Position numbers and translations under genes: made by a program. The notes under the pieces are model-generated. The model was not told the origin of the DNA and ran no database searches. It saw only the letters and a list, made by a program, of their open reading frames with translations. DNA of 64,000 nt from Sciurus carolinensis (Eukaryota > Chordata > Mammalia > Rodentia > Sciuridae): positions 38,906,998-38,970,997 of the forward strand of contig NC_062223.1 of NCBI RefSeq assembly GCF_902686445.1, in the 5' to 3' direction. This document shows positions 12,106 to 24,246 of the stretch, in pieces (within the stretch, counting starts at the first letter, position 1; each line of letters starts with the position of its first letter).

Positions 12106-12266
12106 TTCTCAACCACTGAGCCACATTCTCAGCCTTATTTTGTATTTTTTAGAGACAGATCTCAGTGAGTTGCTTAATGATTTACTTTCTCTTTTGCTGA
12201 GGCTGGCTTTGAACTGAAAAACCTTCTGCCTCAGCTATCTAAGCCAGTACACACAACATTGCTCCT
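12106..12266 (-). mobile_element. Composite B1/ID-type SINE, antisense
   Basis: Antisense wording of a squirrel-type composite SINE: ACCACTGAGCCACATTCTCA (ID-like part), then TTTTTTAGAGACAG and GCTGAGGCTGGCTTTGAACT (7SL/B1-like part). The L1 text on the two sides is not contiguous: roughly 300 bp of ORF2 is missing at this point. Confidence 0.65.
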
Positions 12267-12824
12267 AGCTAGTATGACCCCTTTTATAATATTAGTGCTG
12301 CCTATCCAAGAACATGGGAGGTCTTTCCGTCTTCTAAGGTCTTCTTCAATTTCTTTCTTCAGTGTTCTATATTTTTTATTGAAGAGGTCCTTAACATCCT
12401 TTGTAAGTTTTATTTCCAAGTATTTTATTTTATTTTACTAGGTTATTGTGAATGGAATACTTTTCCAAATACTTTTATCAGCAGTATTTCCTAATACTTT
12501 TATCCTGTACTGTTTATAGGAGTACAGGAAAGTGATTGATTTACATATGATTATTTGCATCCATCTACTTTACAAAATTTATGTGTCAGCTCTATAAGTC
12601 TTCTGGTAGAGTATTTTGGTCTTCTAAATATAGAATTATGTCATTAGCAAACAGAGATATAAGTTGAGCTTTTCTTTTCTTATTTGTTTTCCTTTAATTT
12701 CTGTCTCTTGTCTGATTGCTTTGGCTAGAGTTTCAAGGACTATGGTGAATAAGAGTGAGCATTTGTGTTTTATTCTTGTATTCAGAGGAAATACTTTTCA
12801 GTTTTTTCCATTCAGAATGATGTT

Positions 12825-12916
12825 GGGGCTGGGGAGATAGCTCAGTCCGTAGAGTGCTTGCCTTTCAAGCACAAGGCCCTGGGTTCTATCCCCAGCACTG
12901 AAAAAAAAAAAAAAAA
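12825..12916 (+). mobile_element. ID SINE with perfect target duplication
   Basis: A tRNA-Ala-derived ID element. It has a GGGGCTGGGGAGATAGCTCA start, an A-box-like TAGCTCAGTCC, a B-box-like GGGTTCTATCCC and CCCCAGCACT, then a pure A tail. AGAATGATGTT is repeated exactly at 12814-12824 and 12917-12927. The insertion is fairly young and post-dates the surrounding old L1. Confidence 0.95.
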
Positions 12917-15900
12917 AGAATGATGTTTACCTTGGGTTTGTCATATATAGTTTTGCAATATTGAGGTAAGTTTCTTCTTTCCCTAGTTTCTCTAGTGTTT
13001 TAAACATGAATGTGTGTTGCACTTTGCCAAATGCATCTATTGAGAAAGTCATGTGATTCTTGTCCTGAAATCAATTAATGTGGTCAGTTTCACTTATTGA
13101 TTTGGGTTGTGTTGAACAAACCTTGAATCCCTGGAATGAAGCTCCAGTTGATCATGGTGCTCACATCTTCTTAATGTGTTTTCTAATGTCATTTGCTATT
13201 AATTTATTAAGTATTTTTGCATCTATGTTCATCAAGGATATTGGTGTGAATTTTTCTTTCCTCCATGTGTCTTCATCTGGTTTTGATATCAGGGGAGATT
13301 CTGTTTCATAAAGTGAATTTGGAGTGATCCCTCCTTTTATATTTTATGGATTAATTTGAGGAAGACCGGTATTAGTTCTTCTTTAAATGTCTGGCAGAAC
13401 TCAACTGAGAATTCATCTAGTCCTGGGCTTCTCCTTTGTGGAAGGCTTTTGATAGCTGCTTTGTTATTGATATGTTTATGTTCTCTACATCCTCCTGGTT
13501 CAATTTATGTAGGCCACATATCTCTAGGAATTTGTCAGTATCTTCAGTATTTCCTACTTTATTGGACTATAAATTTTCAAAATATTTTCTGATAATCCTC
13601 TGTATTTCAGAGGTGTCTGTGGTGACATATCCTTTTTCATTTCTGATATTACTTATCAGAGTCTTCTCACTTTTTATTTTGGTTAATTTTGCCTAGTGGT
13701 TTGTCAATTTTGCTTATCCTTTCAAGAAACCATCTCCTTGATTCATCGATCCTTTGTATTTTTTTAATTCTCTATTTCATTGATTTTAATTATTTCTTGT
13801 GTTCTAATAACTCTGGTGTTAGTTTTTTCTCCTTTTTCTTGGATCTTGATGTGTAATATTGGATTATTTTTGGTATCTTTCTTTTATTTTCATGTATGAA
13901 TTCAGTCCTATAAATTTTTCTCTATCCCAGAGATTTTAATATGTTATATCACTATTCTCATTTGTTTGTAAAATTTTTTTTTTAAATTGCTCTCCTGATT
14001 TCTTGTGCTATCCATTCATCTTTCACAAGTGTCTTATTTAGTCTCCAGGCATTATTATGGTGTTCTGTTTGTTATCTTGCCATTAATTTTTTTTTCTCTC
14101 CATTATAATCTTATGGAATGCAATGGATTATCTCTATTTTTTGTTTATGTTTGCTAAGATTTCCTTTGTGACCTAAATTATGATCTACTTTAGAAAATTT
14201 TCCATGTGCTGCTAAGAAGGTGATTCAGGCATTGACTGATGAAATAATCTGTAGATGTCTGTTAGGTCCATTTGGTTAACAGTTTTTTAAATCTAAAGAA
14301 TATTTACTTAATATATGTCTGAATGATACATCTAATGGTGAGAGATGTGTGTGGAAGTCACCTAGTATTATTGTATTATGCTCTGTTTGATTCATATCAA
14401 GAAGGTTTGTTTTATGTATGTAGATGCACCATTATTCAGGAAATAAATATTTGCGATTATTATCACTTGCTGTTGGATGTTTCCCTTAATTGGTATGAAG
14501 TGATCTTCTTTGTCTCTCCTGATTAATTTTGACTTGTCCACTTTGTCTGATATGAGAATGGCCACCTCTGCTTGTTTACAGGTACAGTTTGCATGATATA
14601 TCTTTTCCCATCCTTTCACCTTCAATATGTGGATGTCTTTGCCTGTGTGGTGAGTCTCTTACAAACAAAATACTGTTGGGTCTTGTTGTTTTAAATTCAA
14701 ACTGCCAATCTCTGTCTTTTGATTAATAAGATTTAAGCATTTGCATTCCACATTATTGCAGAGAAATGATTTTTTTTATTTCTGCCATTTTGATTTATTT
14801 CTGAAGTTTAATTCAGACTTAATTCTCCATTAATTGAATATTCTTTTATTATAATGAATACCTGTGCTGGTTTACATTTTTATATTTTATTTATTTTTTC
14901 ATGAAATGTTTATTGAGTACATTTTGCAATGCAGGCTTTGTGAATATGAATTCTTTGAGTTTCTGTTTATTATGGAAAATTTTTATTTCATTTTCAATTA
15001 TGAAGTTTAATTTTGCTGGTTAAGGTAGTAGTCTTTTTTGGCACTAATTATCTTTACACTTGGTACATATTATTTCAAGTCCTCTTAGCTTGTAGGGTCA
15101 GAGTTGAGTAGTCAGTTAGAAACAGAATTGGTTTACTTGTAAGAGTGACCAGCCATTTTTCTCTTGTGGCTTTTAGAATTCTTATCCTTATTCTTTTTAT
15201 TTTTATTATGCTGTGTCTTGCAAATCTATTATGATTTTTGTATATTTGGAGTCCTATATGCCTCTTGTATTTGAATTTCTATCTCATTCCTAAGATTTGG
15301 AAATTTTTCTAATATTTCGTTGAAAAAATTGTGCATCCTTTTTGTTTTTCAGTGCCTTCATCTACCCCAATAATTCTTAAATTTGGTGTATTGACATTAT
15401 TCCAGATTTCTTGAATATTCAGTTCATGGTCTCTTCACATTTCTTCTTCATGTTGAACTTTAAAGATTTATACTTTGTCTTCAATCCTGAAAACATATAT
15501 TCAAAGTGTCTATTCTGTTGGTTAAGCTTCCCATTGAATTTTTCATTTGGTTTATTGAGAATTTCATTTCCAGACTCTCTGTTTAGTCCTTTTCAGAATC
15601 TTTATCTCATTGTTGCTATGAATTTTCACTTCCTGTATCTTTTCTCTAATTTAAATCCTTATATCTTCTTTTATGTCATTGGACATTTTAACTCTGAATT
15701 TTCTGAATTCTTTCTCTCACATTTCCTTCACTATGGTGTCAATGGAATCCATTTTTGTTGAAGTGTTATGGACTACTTGATGTGTTGGTTCACGTTCTTT
15801 TTTACATTGCTTGCATGTCTTCTCATCTATTGGGATGATTATTGCTTCTTCCTTTAAGTAACAGACTATGTTATGAGCTTCTTTCTCCTATGAGCTCAGG

Positions 15901-16195
15901 TATTCAGGTAATTTAACTCAGTCTGTGACTTCTGTTGATACCAATATCAGGTCCCCCTGCAAGATGCTGCTGAGTCCTAATTACTGTGCTCACTTCAGAG
16001 CTAAGCCACATATTCTTCACCCTTATGGAAACTGGATACTCGTTGATACTATTCTTCACTATTCTCCAGTCTAGGTAAAAAATTGTACTAATGTTCTCTC
16101 AGATCTGTTGTTTCTTCTTTGTCTTCTTTCTATTTTATGAGAGCATTAGGGATCACTGCCTAGCTCTTTTTCATCATCTTCCAAGAAGAATTTTT

Positions 16196-18354
16196 TATTC
16201 TCTTATTTATTGTAGTATTCTCAGGATCTGGTAACTGACGTATAATGCTCCATAATCATTCTTAAAAGAATGATTGAAAAAAGAAAAGAATGAATTAATT
16301 TTAATATACTATCTGATGAATTCTTTAGGATAAATAACTAGAAGTGAAATTGCTGAATCAAATCATACACTAATTTTTTTCATATTCAACATTTACTTTA
16401 CAGAAAGTTTATGCTAACTTTTTCTCAAACTTGAAAGATACAGAGAACTTATTTTCTTTGATAATTCATGATATTGAGTGCTATTATCTCAACATTGTAA
16501 ATATTATCTGAACAACAAAATCATTATTTTAATAACTGATTTCTGGGATTGAAAGCATTTCTATTTACAGACATACATCTGTATTCCTTTTTCCATTAGG
16601 TTGCTTAATCTTGCCTAATTTATTTTGTTTTAATTTCAAAATTGCATATAAATGCCTATGACATTCATTAAACAAACCAGACATGAGATTTTATTTTTAA
16701 AACATCTTTGTGTGTTTCCTGTGAGATATTAAAATAAAACATTTTTTAGCAAATATAATAAATTAATAAGGAAATCACAATATCACCTAATAGTGTTCAA
16801 TTTTTATTGAAGATTTCCTAGAAATATCAAAAGGGGTCCAGTAGATTTATTTTGTTTTGTTTTTGCAGTATTATGTACAATTTTGCCTCATTCTAGAACA
16901 AATTGGTAGATTATAATGTTCACTTACTTGCTGTGGTAAATAACTGTGTATACAACATCTTTCAGAGAGTCCATGAAACTTCTTAATGAATTATCAAAAC
17001 TAAGAGTGTTCTGGGACTCCTCTAACTTCATAATTTATGCCAAATGAGATTAGTGTGTGGGCCTGCATGCTCTGACTTCTCAGAATCTCTGTAAATTCTC
17101 CCCTGGTCACTTACTAATGCCATCGATGGGTCATTAACCCTTAGAATTCCTCTATACTTGGCAAAGAATTTTGTAAAAAAAAATGCTTTGGTTATAGCCC
17201 TGTAAAATTGTTTTATGTTTTAGATACATTTATTTTCTGTTGTGACCCTAATAACTGCAACATCTTTCAATCATTTTTTTTCAATTCAATACCTATAATT
17301 AAAGATTAATTTTGGTGTTCTATGTGTAGTAGGAATGTTATTCATTAGATATTTTGAAATTTAAGCATAATTATTTTCAATACTAAAAGAAACTCTAGGT
17401 TTATCTTGTAACATCCCCTTTGTTAATATTATACAAAACCACACACCTATCTGAGGGTGCATGAACGTATGTGCACGCGGGTGTGTGTGTTCAAACATCA
17501 ATTGATGTTCTAGACATGCTTGTACTTTCATCAGGGCTTTATTACTTTGTACATTATAATTTTATTTATACTTTTAAATACTTATAATTCAATATTTTCT
17601 TTATAATATTAATTTGAAAATCTCTTGCAAATTCATTCATTCACCTTGATGACTTAAATATATTATATATTTATATATATACATATATATATATATATAC
17701 ACATGTAGTAAGATAAATAAAATTTTAAATCTAAATACTTGTTTTTTAAAACTAAAATTTTGGGAGAACTGACAATTTATGCTATTTAAACTTTCCATCA
17801 GCAAAATATAAATTATAATTTTCTTCAAACTTACTTATAATTTTCAATGGTGTTAAACATAATTTATCAGAGAGGACTCAATATTTGCTATTAAATGAAT
17901 TTAGACACATTTATAATTTGACAGTTTTTGTGGATATTTATTTGAAAAATCTGGAAAATAGAAAAATCTTTCATTTTTGCGTATTTTTGCCAAATATCTT
18001 ATTGAACTTCCATATTGCTATAAATAGTTAAGAAAAAAGTATTTTTTATTACTACACAGACTACATTTTCTTTTCCTCTTTGAATTTCACTGATATAGCT
18101 CTCAGACCAGTAAGCGATACATGGTAATGGTGTTGTTGATTGTCATCTTGATCTTATTCTCATTTTAAAAGAAATGCTTCACTTTAAATTATGTTTACAT
18201 TGATATAAAATAGATATTTAGAAGTGTTAAGAAATTATCTAAGTTTTTATGAAAGAATGTTTGAATTTATGAATTTTTAAAAATATCTCCTGAGATAATC
18301 CTTTGAATATCCTCCTTTGGTTTATTTATGATACAGTATATTTAGAGATGGTAA
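16196..18354. other. Intergenic AT-rich, TA microsatellite
   Basis: No gene recognised. Interrupted (TA)n at about 17658-17702 and a short GT-rich stretch near 17478-17491. The rest is unique-looking AT-rich DNA. Confidence 0.55.
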
Positions 18355-18485
18355 TAACATTAATGACAGCTTGAAATTTGTTGAGTGCTTAATATAAGCT
18401 AGACATTGGGTTAAGTGCCAATTCACTGATGTTAAATTTCCTTGGCACTTCTGGAACAATATTACTTGTGTTAAATTTTAATATC
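18355..18485 (-). mobile_element. MIR SINE fragment
   Basis: TTGTTGAGTGCTTAATATAAGC and the following AAGTGCCAATTCACTGATG order resemble an antisense MIR 3' half. It is short and diverged. Confidence 0.4.
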
Positions 18486-18699
18486 TGTCCGTTACATACT
18501 TTCTTTGTTTAGAATTATTTCCATCTTTACATTGAGTATCAAGTTAGGTAATGGATTTTTTTTCTCAAAATAATTAAAGACCTAGACAAATATTTGATTA
18601 TATAAGGACTTTAAAATGTTTTTTCACATGTTGACTATAGACCTAATATTCTGTCTTTCCTGGTGATAGCTATTATTGGTAACATACAGTTTGTGTTTT

Positions 18700-19260
18700 G
18701 AGATACAACCTAAATTTTATTTAACTGGGGAAATGTCTTACGTCTGAGAATCCATTGTGGCAAACATGCCTGGAGTTGAGAACATGGAGTCCTCATCTTC
18801 TTCTGGAGGAGAATTCTTAAGTTGGGGCACATCAGTAAAAGTTAATTATCTGCCTACAGGTTCCCCTATGCACATACACTAATGGTCTAGGTTATTAATA
18901 TTGTGAAGATTTAGAAACCTTCATAAAATGTTGACTTTTTTCCCCCTAAGCATTTTTCTGACTTCCTGGTGTAACTACCACAGTTTCCTTACAACAGTGT
19001 TTGTGGCATCAGGGATATCGCCATCAAAAGTGGTGATAGCACATTAAAAACAAAGAGTGGAAGTTCAGGCCACTGTGTCAGTGTTGACCACAGAGGTGGC
19101 AGACATCCACACTGTCCTCATGAGACCTCATAACTGTGGTCCCTGCCCTGAACTCAATGCCTTGTTTGACATTGGTCGTGCCTTGGCAAACAGTGAAACA
19201 ATCAGAAGCATAAATAACCTCAAAAAGCAACCAAAATAATGGGTCTGCATGGAAGTATGA
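18700..19260. other. Unassigned block, higher GC
   Basis: A stretch of higher GC than its surroundings with a 60-codon open frame at 19057-19239 (+). I do not recognise its product, and there is no start context, splice site pair or poly(A) signal that makes it convincing. It could be an old processed pseudogene or LTR fragment. A 17-bp tandem duplication (AGTTTATAAAGATATGA/C) follows at 19299-19332. Confidence 0.3.
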
Positions 19261-19539
19261 AAGAATATTTAAATACGTGGCACACTAAAACATTTGAAAG
19301 TTTATAAAGATATGAAGTTTATAAAGATATGCTCTTGTGTGGCTATGATTGGCTTATCATTTCTTGGCTTCTGTGTTCAGAGAAAAGAAGGTTAAAGGTT
19401 AAAACTTCTGGACCTTTCCTTGAATTCGTACCTCATCAATGAAATGGAAAATATTCAATGGCACAAGGAGTGTATTTAATGAAAAGTGATTTGGGTTACA
19501 TAATTGAGAACATTTGAATTTATCTTTAAAGAACAGACT

Positions 19540-19622
19540 AGGTGTTGGGGATACAGTTTAGTGGTTAGCATGCACAAAGACCTATTCGATCTCCAGCACT
19601 AAATAAATGAATAAATAAAACC
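19540..19622 (+). mobile_element. ID-type SINE, degraded
   Basis: GGTGTTGGGGATACAGTTTA, GTGGTTAGCATGCACAAAG and TCGATCTCCAGCACTAAA follow the ID element order with an internal deletion. The TAAATAAATGAATAAATAAAA tail is typical of older copies. Confidence 0.7.
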
Positions 19623-20334
19623 GTAAATTATGGACTAAAATACCATACATACAAGCATGTGTGTGCATATTCACATGCACAGAGACTAGAATCTTAAAAA
19701 ATTTATTTAGAACTAAGGAGAAATAACGGTACAAAATAACCTGTTAGAAGCCCACTGAAAGCTTAAGTTCCCCTGATTGCTTGATGTTTAGACGTAAATA
19801 TTCACAGTAAGGAAAAAAAATTTAAAGAAGATTGAATGTAATGAATACTGATTTCCCTCAGGCATTGTTACATAATCCCAGTTGTAGAAAAGGGATATAA
19901 ATAACACTGACAACTTTAGGTTTTTCTCTCTGAATTTTAAAAACTAAAAAGTCTTCTTAGTGTCTCATTTGGATAACATGAGCGAGCTGCAATTCTAAAA
20001 TTATCTGATTCAATGATTGGAAAAGATCTAAGAATGAGTTAGAATATGGTGGGAATGGCAATTCTTGAACAAAACAGATGACAGAGGGGGAGGGGAGAGG
20101 AGGGAGAGAAGGAAAGAAGGTAGGAAGCAAGGAGGAAAAGGAAGAGAGGCAGTAAAGGAAGGAAAGATACAGCCAAGAAAGTCAAGCTATATTTGGTTGG
20201 CATAGTTTTAAGTGCACCATGAGAATCCGAAATGCTAGAAATGATAAACAGACAATAGCAACTGTATGAATCTTACTAAATACACAGTGTAGAAGCCAGA
20301 GCTTGAACAGAAACTCTGACCATCCGTATAAGAG
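19623..20334. other. Intergenic with purine-rich tract
   Basis: No gene. 20083-20166 is a GA/GGAA-rich purine tract on the + strand (GGGGAGGGGAGAGGAGGGAG and onward). The rest is unassigned. Confidence 0.5.
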
Positions 20335-20612
20335 CTTGAGATTTGTAGTCAGGAGATTTAGAACCTCATTCCTTTTCTGTTAATTATGAGGAGTAGAGGA
20401 TCTTGGCTCTGTTTTCTCATGTGTGTGCTATTGCAGACTGTGAGACTTTGGGCAGATGAATTAGCATCCCAAATCTTAGTTGACCAGTCTGATCAATGGA
20501 TATAATAACCTCAAGATTTTTTGAGAATTAGTTTAGATAATGTTAGAAAAACCCTGAAAGGAAAACCTGGGACATAATAAGCACTCAACAAAGAAGAATT
20601 AATGAAGCAAAC
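20335..20612 (+). mobile_element. MIR SINE
   Basis: The order fits sense MIR: GTGAGACTTTGGGCAGATGA (tRNA-related part to core), GATCAATGGATATAATAACCTC, then GGGACATAATAAGCACTCAACAAA at the 3' end. Confidence 0.65.
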
Positions 20613-22554
20613 ACACATACTGAACAATGACAGGCGTCCTTTCTTTAACTCTCTCCACCTATAACCTTCATTTTAACAAATTAAGGCTCTTAGAATACTA
20701 ATTTAAATTCCTTTTACAACAAAACACTGATTCGTTTATTTTTTTAAGTTTTTGATCAAAAGTTTACAGTGTACTTATGTATGTATGCCTGCCTGTGTGT
20801 CTTTCAAATGATCCAGGAGGGTAATAATGGGAACCTAGATTTTAGAAAGAAATATGCATGAAAATACTGAGCAAATATCGTTTACTCTATCGATTCACAA
20901 TGTACTATTGCTTGTAATGATGGTAAGGCTCATTTTTATTCTGCTTTTGTAAGCAAAAAATTTATAAATGGAAGTTGAGCCAGAAAGAAAATAAGTATTA
21001 ATGATGTCTGTGGCATAAAGATTTTATTGTTTTGCTTTTGTTTACAAATGAACCAAGATGATATATCATGTATAATCTTTGAATTGGAAAGGAACCAAAC
21101 AACTTTCTTCAAGCCAAGTGTCTATCCTTTGCTTTTCTGTTTAATGTGTCTTTGCAAATATTCCTTTCTCTGTAATGGTCAGGTATTAAAAAGTGATGAA
21201 TGTGCTAAATGGCAGTAGGCTTAAGTCGATTACACAAGAAAGAACAGCATTGTCTATAAGCTAAATAGGGATGAAATTTTTCAAAAGAAGGCTTTATTGC
21301 AAGAATGAGGATTGTTAAAATCCATGGTTTGGGAAATGTATAGTTTTGTCATTTTTAAAATAGTTAGAAGCTTTATCTTGGGATTTCTGAAAAATGGTAC
21401 ATATTACACATAAGCTGGGATTTTCAATATCCAATTAACTTTGAATACAAGTTGTCCCATTATAAACAGAGCCTATTAGCCCAGCTTTAAATATATCCTA
21501 TTTTTTTTACAATAGAATTAAAGAATTCTCTTTTTTCATACTCGAAGATGAAACTCACTTGACAATGTTAGTATCTGTACATAATATGGCTATTAACACT
21601 GAATAATCTCAAACTTTTAACTGATTTTCTGTAGAATATTCACTACAACTTTTCTATTAGGATATCTGAAAAATGCAAAGAAATAAATTCCTTTCCTTAT
21701 GGCTTGCCTGGTGCTCAAGTATTAAAAGAACCATTTGTTTTTGATACAATCCAATTCTGTTCAATTCTACTTGATTCTATTTAACTGGACTTGATTTATT
21801 CAACAAGATTTCTATGGAGGTGAAAGGAACAGAAAGTCTCTTGGCTCTCAAGTGTTCCCATTAAATATCACCAGGTCTCAGAGAAGGGGTTTAATTCCAG
21901 TCTAATACAATTTGGAAAGCCGCTTTAGAATAGCTGGCAGTTAAAATAAGGCTTCGAGAAAGGACAGTGATGACAAAGGCACAGGTGGGAGACAGACAAT
22001 TTTTTACAGATAATCGATTAAAATCTGGTTTTGATTCTAAGAGAGCTGGAAAGTTTAAAAGTGGAGCTGAGTCATGTTGAGTTGAGAAAAAAGGAATGCA
22101 CTTGAGAGGGGAAGTTCATGAGATCCTAATTTTAGTGGTTACACTTAGTGCTAAAGACCATCAGGTACAGGAAAGTGACACGAAGTGGTTGTGCTAAAAG
22201 AACACAATGCTAGAGATAAGGGAAAGACTAATTATGAAAAGTCGGCCGCAGAGGAAGTACATGGGAAACAGTGGCATGGATCTGCCTGGGAGATTAAAAG
22301 TCTGTGATTGATCCTGAACAGCCTGTGGCATGTTAGATTTCCAAACTGTATTTGCTTTATTTACCACTTGTTTCTAATCTTAGGAATACCCTGAACATGA
22401 CTTTTTGGATTTCTAATAAAAACAAACTAGGTTTTGTTAGACCTAATATTTTATATTTGACTCTCTGTTTCTCTTATAAGCCTTGCAAAGCACCTGTTTT
22501 TTTCTAATTTAGATAAAATGTCTAAATTAAAGGACAATGGTGATTTAAATATTG
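20613..22554. other. Intergenic, unique-looking
   Basis: No gene or repeat family recognised. 22508-22532 has a perfect 9-bp inverted repeat (TAATTTAGA, 7-base loop, TCTAAATTA). The block at about 21880-22340 has somewhat higher GC and no repeat wording. Confidence 0.45.
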
Positions 22555-22630
22555 TCTTTCAAAGATGAGTGTTTTGAATGCCTTATTTCAATTCCTGGAG
22601 CAACTTTTCAGTTTTTGGTATATATTACTC
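22555..22630 (+). repeat. Local duplicate, copy A
   Basis: Shares about 80-85% identity by eye with 24171-24246: both contain TTTCAAAGAYGAGTGTT, TTATTTCAA, GGAGCAA and TTTCAGTTTTTGGTAT. The family is unknown. Either a local segmental duplication or two copies of an undescribed or very old repeat. Confidence 0.6.
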
Positions 22631-22889
22631 CAAGTATTCATTCATGTTCCTCTTCCATTCTGCCAAACAGGTTTTCAAATCCCTTCTCTTGCTTGCTTAC
22701 ACCAGTCATCACTACCTTGCATGGCACATAGTTACATATTAGGTGCTCAAGAACTAGTTATGATTAGATAATAAAAAATTTTTCCTTCTCAAAATGTCTT
22801 AGCATCCAGAGCCCATGCTGCTTAGTTTCCAGTGTATTTATATAGCTGTCTTTGAACTTGTTTTCATATTTCAGAATGTTATATTAATT

Positions 22890-23282
22890 TAAGGTGGTAT
22901 TATGGACTACATTGTGTTCCCACCATATTTTATGGATTTGAAACCCTAATCCACAATATGATAGTATCTGAAGATGGAGCCTTTGAAAGGTGATTTAGTT
23001 TAAATGTGTCCATGAGGGCTGGGTCCTCATGATGAGATTAGTGTTCTTGTAAGAAAATACCAGAGTATGCCTTTTCTGTATCTCTGTGTGGGTCCACAAT
23101 ATATGAGGCTAGAGCAAGAAGGCAACCTTCTGTAAGTCAGAGGTTCTCACAGGAGCCCAACACACTAGCACCATGACTTCAGATTTTCTATCCTTCAGAA
23201 CCATAAGTCATAAATATCTGTTGTTTAAACTTTGCAGTCTCTGGTATGTAATAAAACAGTCTGAGCTATGTCTCCTATCTCG
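22890..23282 (+). mobile_element. MLT1-type MaLR LTR
   Basis: LTR of an ancient mammalian ERVL-MaLR element, recognised from the order of conserved words: TTATGGACTACATTGTGTTC, CCCTAATCCACAATATGATA, GAGCCTTTGAAAGGTGATTT, CCTCATGATGAGATTAGTG, ACCATAAGTCATAAATATCT (poly(A) region) and the AAACAGTCTGAGC end. It is a solo LTR with no internal coding region nearby. Confidence 0.8.
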
Positions 23283-23719
23283 GTCGAAATACTGCTCTTT
23301 CTTGTGAACAGGTATCTTACTCTATGATTGGGCAATTAGTTCATAGACAAAGCTATACCCCACTGCATAATATTCTTCAGAGATTAATTTGAATTGATAG
23401 AGGAATAGAGCCACAAGAAAGCAAATTTTGAAGAATGAAAAATCAAAGCAGATTAACTATAACCTCACTGCTGGGGTATTGCTGGAAATAGTTATTTTAT
23501 TGACTGATGCAAAATAGTAATTCATGACATGTATATGTAATAGAATTGATTCATTTAATTATTGATGAATCTCCCACTTTTTAAAAGGTATTTTTTGTGA
23601 TTAACAATGCTGCTATAATGGAACTTAAGCATTTCTACTGCAGAAAATATGTGAGGTTTTCCTTAAGGTATTTAGGAATGTATATGTGTGTGAAAAATAG
23701 CAAAATAAGTCAAAATAAG

Positions 23720-23720
<1 letters not shown>
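23283..23720. other. Intergenic; weak old L1 trace
   Basis: No gene. ACAATGCTGCTATAATGGAA near 23606 resembles antisense text from very old L1 3' regions, but the match is weak. Confidence 0.3.

Positions 23721-23756
<36 letters not shown>
23721..23756. repeat. (TA)n microsatellite
   Basis: Uninterrupted TA dinucleotides, about 17 units, followed by TGTATG-rich sequence. Confidence 0.95.
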
Positions 23757-23758
<2 letters not shown>

Positions 23759-24170
23759 ATGTAGGAATGTATGTATATAGAAACACACACACTTGTAGAT
23801 ATATATTTAAGGTTTTTGGGTTATTGTATGGATCTTTTACATTAACTAGATAGTATTAAGTTTTCATGATATCTTGGTTTTGTCAATTTTTGTTTCCCAA
23901 TACGGTGCATAAAATCTCTAGGTGTTCTGATCAGGATTTGTATTGTTTGATTGTTTTTGGCAAGTCAGTAAGTATAAGATAGTATCTTGTTTTGATTTAT
24001 TTTGCTATTTTTTTACAGATGAGGCAGACAGTATTTTATATGTGCATTGTTACATAGGTGTTCTCCTATGTGACTTGTTTCCTCAAGTGTTTTTCCAATG
24101 TTTTAAGATTGGTATTTGTATTTTTCTTCATACTTCAGAGGAATTCTTTTTATATTTCTAGTACTATTTC

Positions 24171-24246
24171 TTTTTCAAAGACGAGTGTTCTGAATACCTT
24201 ATTTCAAATCTTGGAGCAATCTTTCAGTTTTTGGTATGTATTACTA
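24171..24246 (+). repeat. Local duplicate, copy B
   Basis: Partner of 22555-22630 in direct orientation, about 1.6 kb downstream. The MLT1 LTR and the TA microsatellite lie between the copies. Confidence 0.6.

Larger units (their letters stand above)
11600..16195 (-). mobile_element. Old LINE-1, antisense, 3' end missing
   Basis: Reading the minus strand from 16195 down gives a 5' UTR/ORF1-like region (about 16195-14880) and ORF2 from about 14760 down to 11600. Near 14580-14640 the ORF2 wording matches the endonuclease region (KVKGWEKIYHA in the reverse frame). At about 13040 the motif A codon is still GAT (SIDA). The C-terminal part and 3' UTR are absent. Two SINEs interrupt it, at 12106-12266 and 12825-12916. 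There is no long open frame. Confidence 0.85.

Noticed and set aside
19057..19239. 60-codon open frame
   Set aside because: Not recognised, weak context, no splice or poly(A) support.
22508..22532. Perfect 9-bp inverted repeat with 7-base loop
   Set aside because: AT-rich; expected by chance in 64 kb of such composition.
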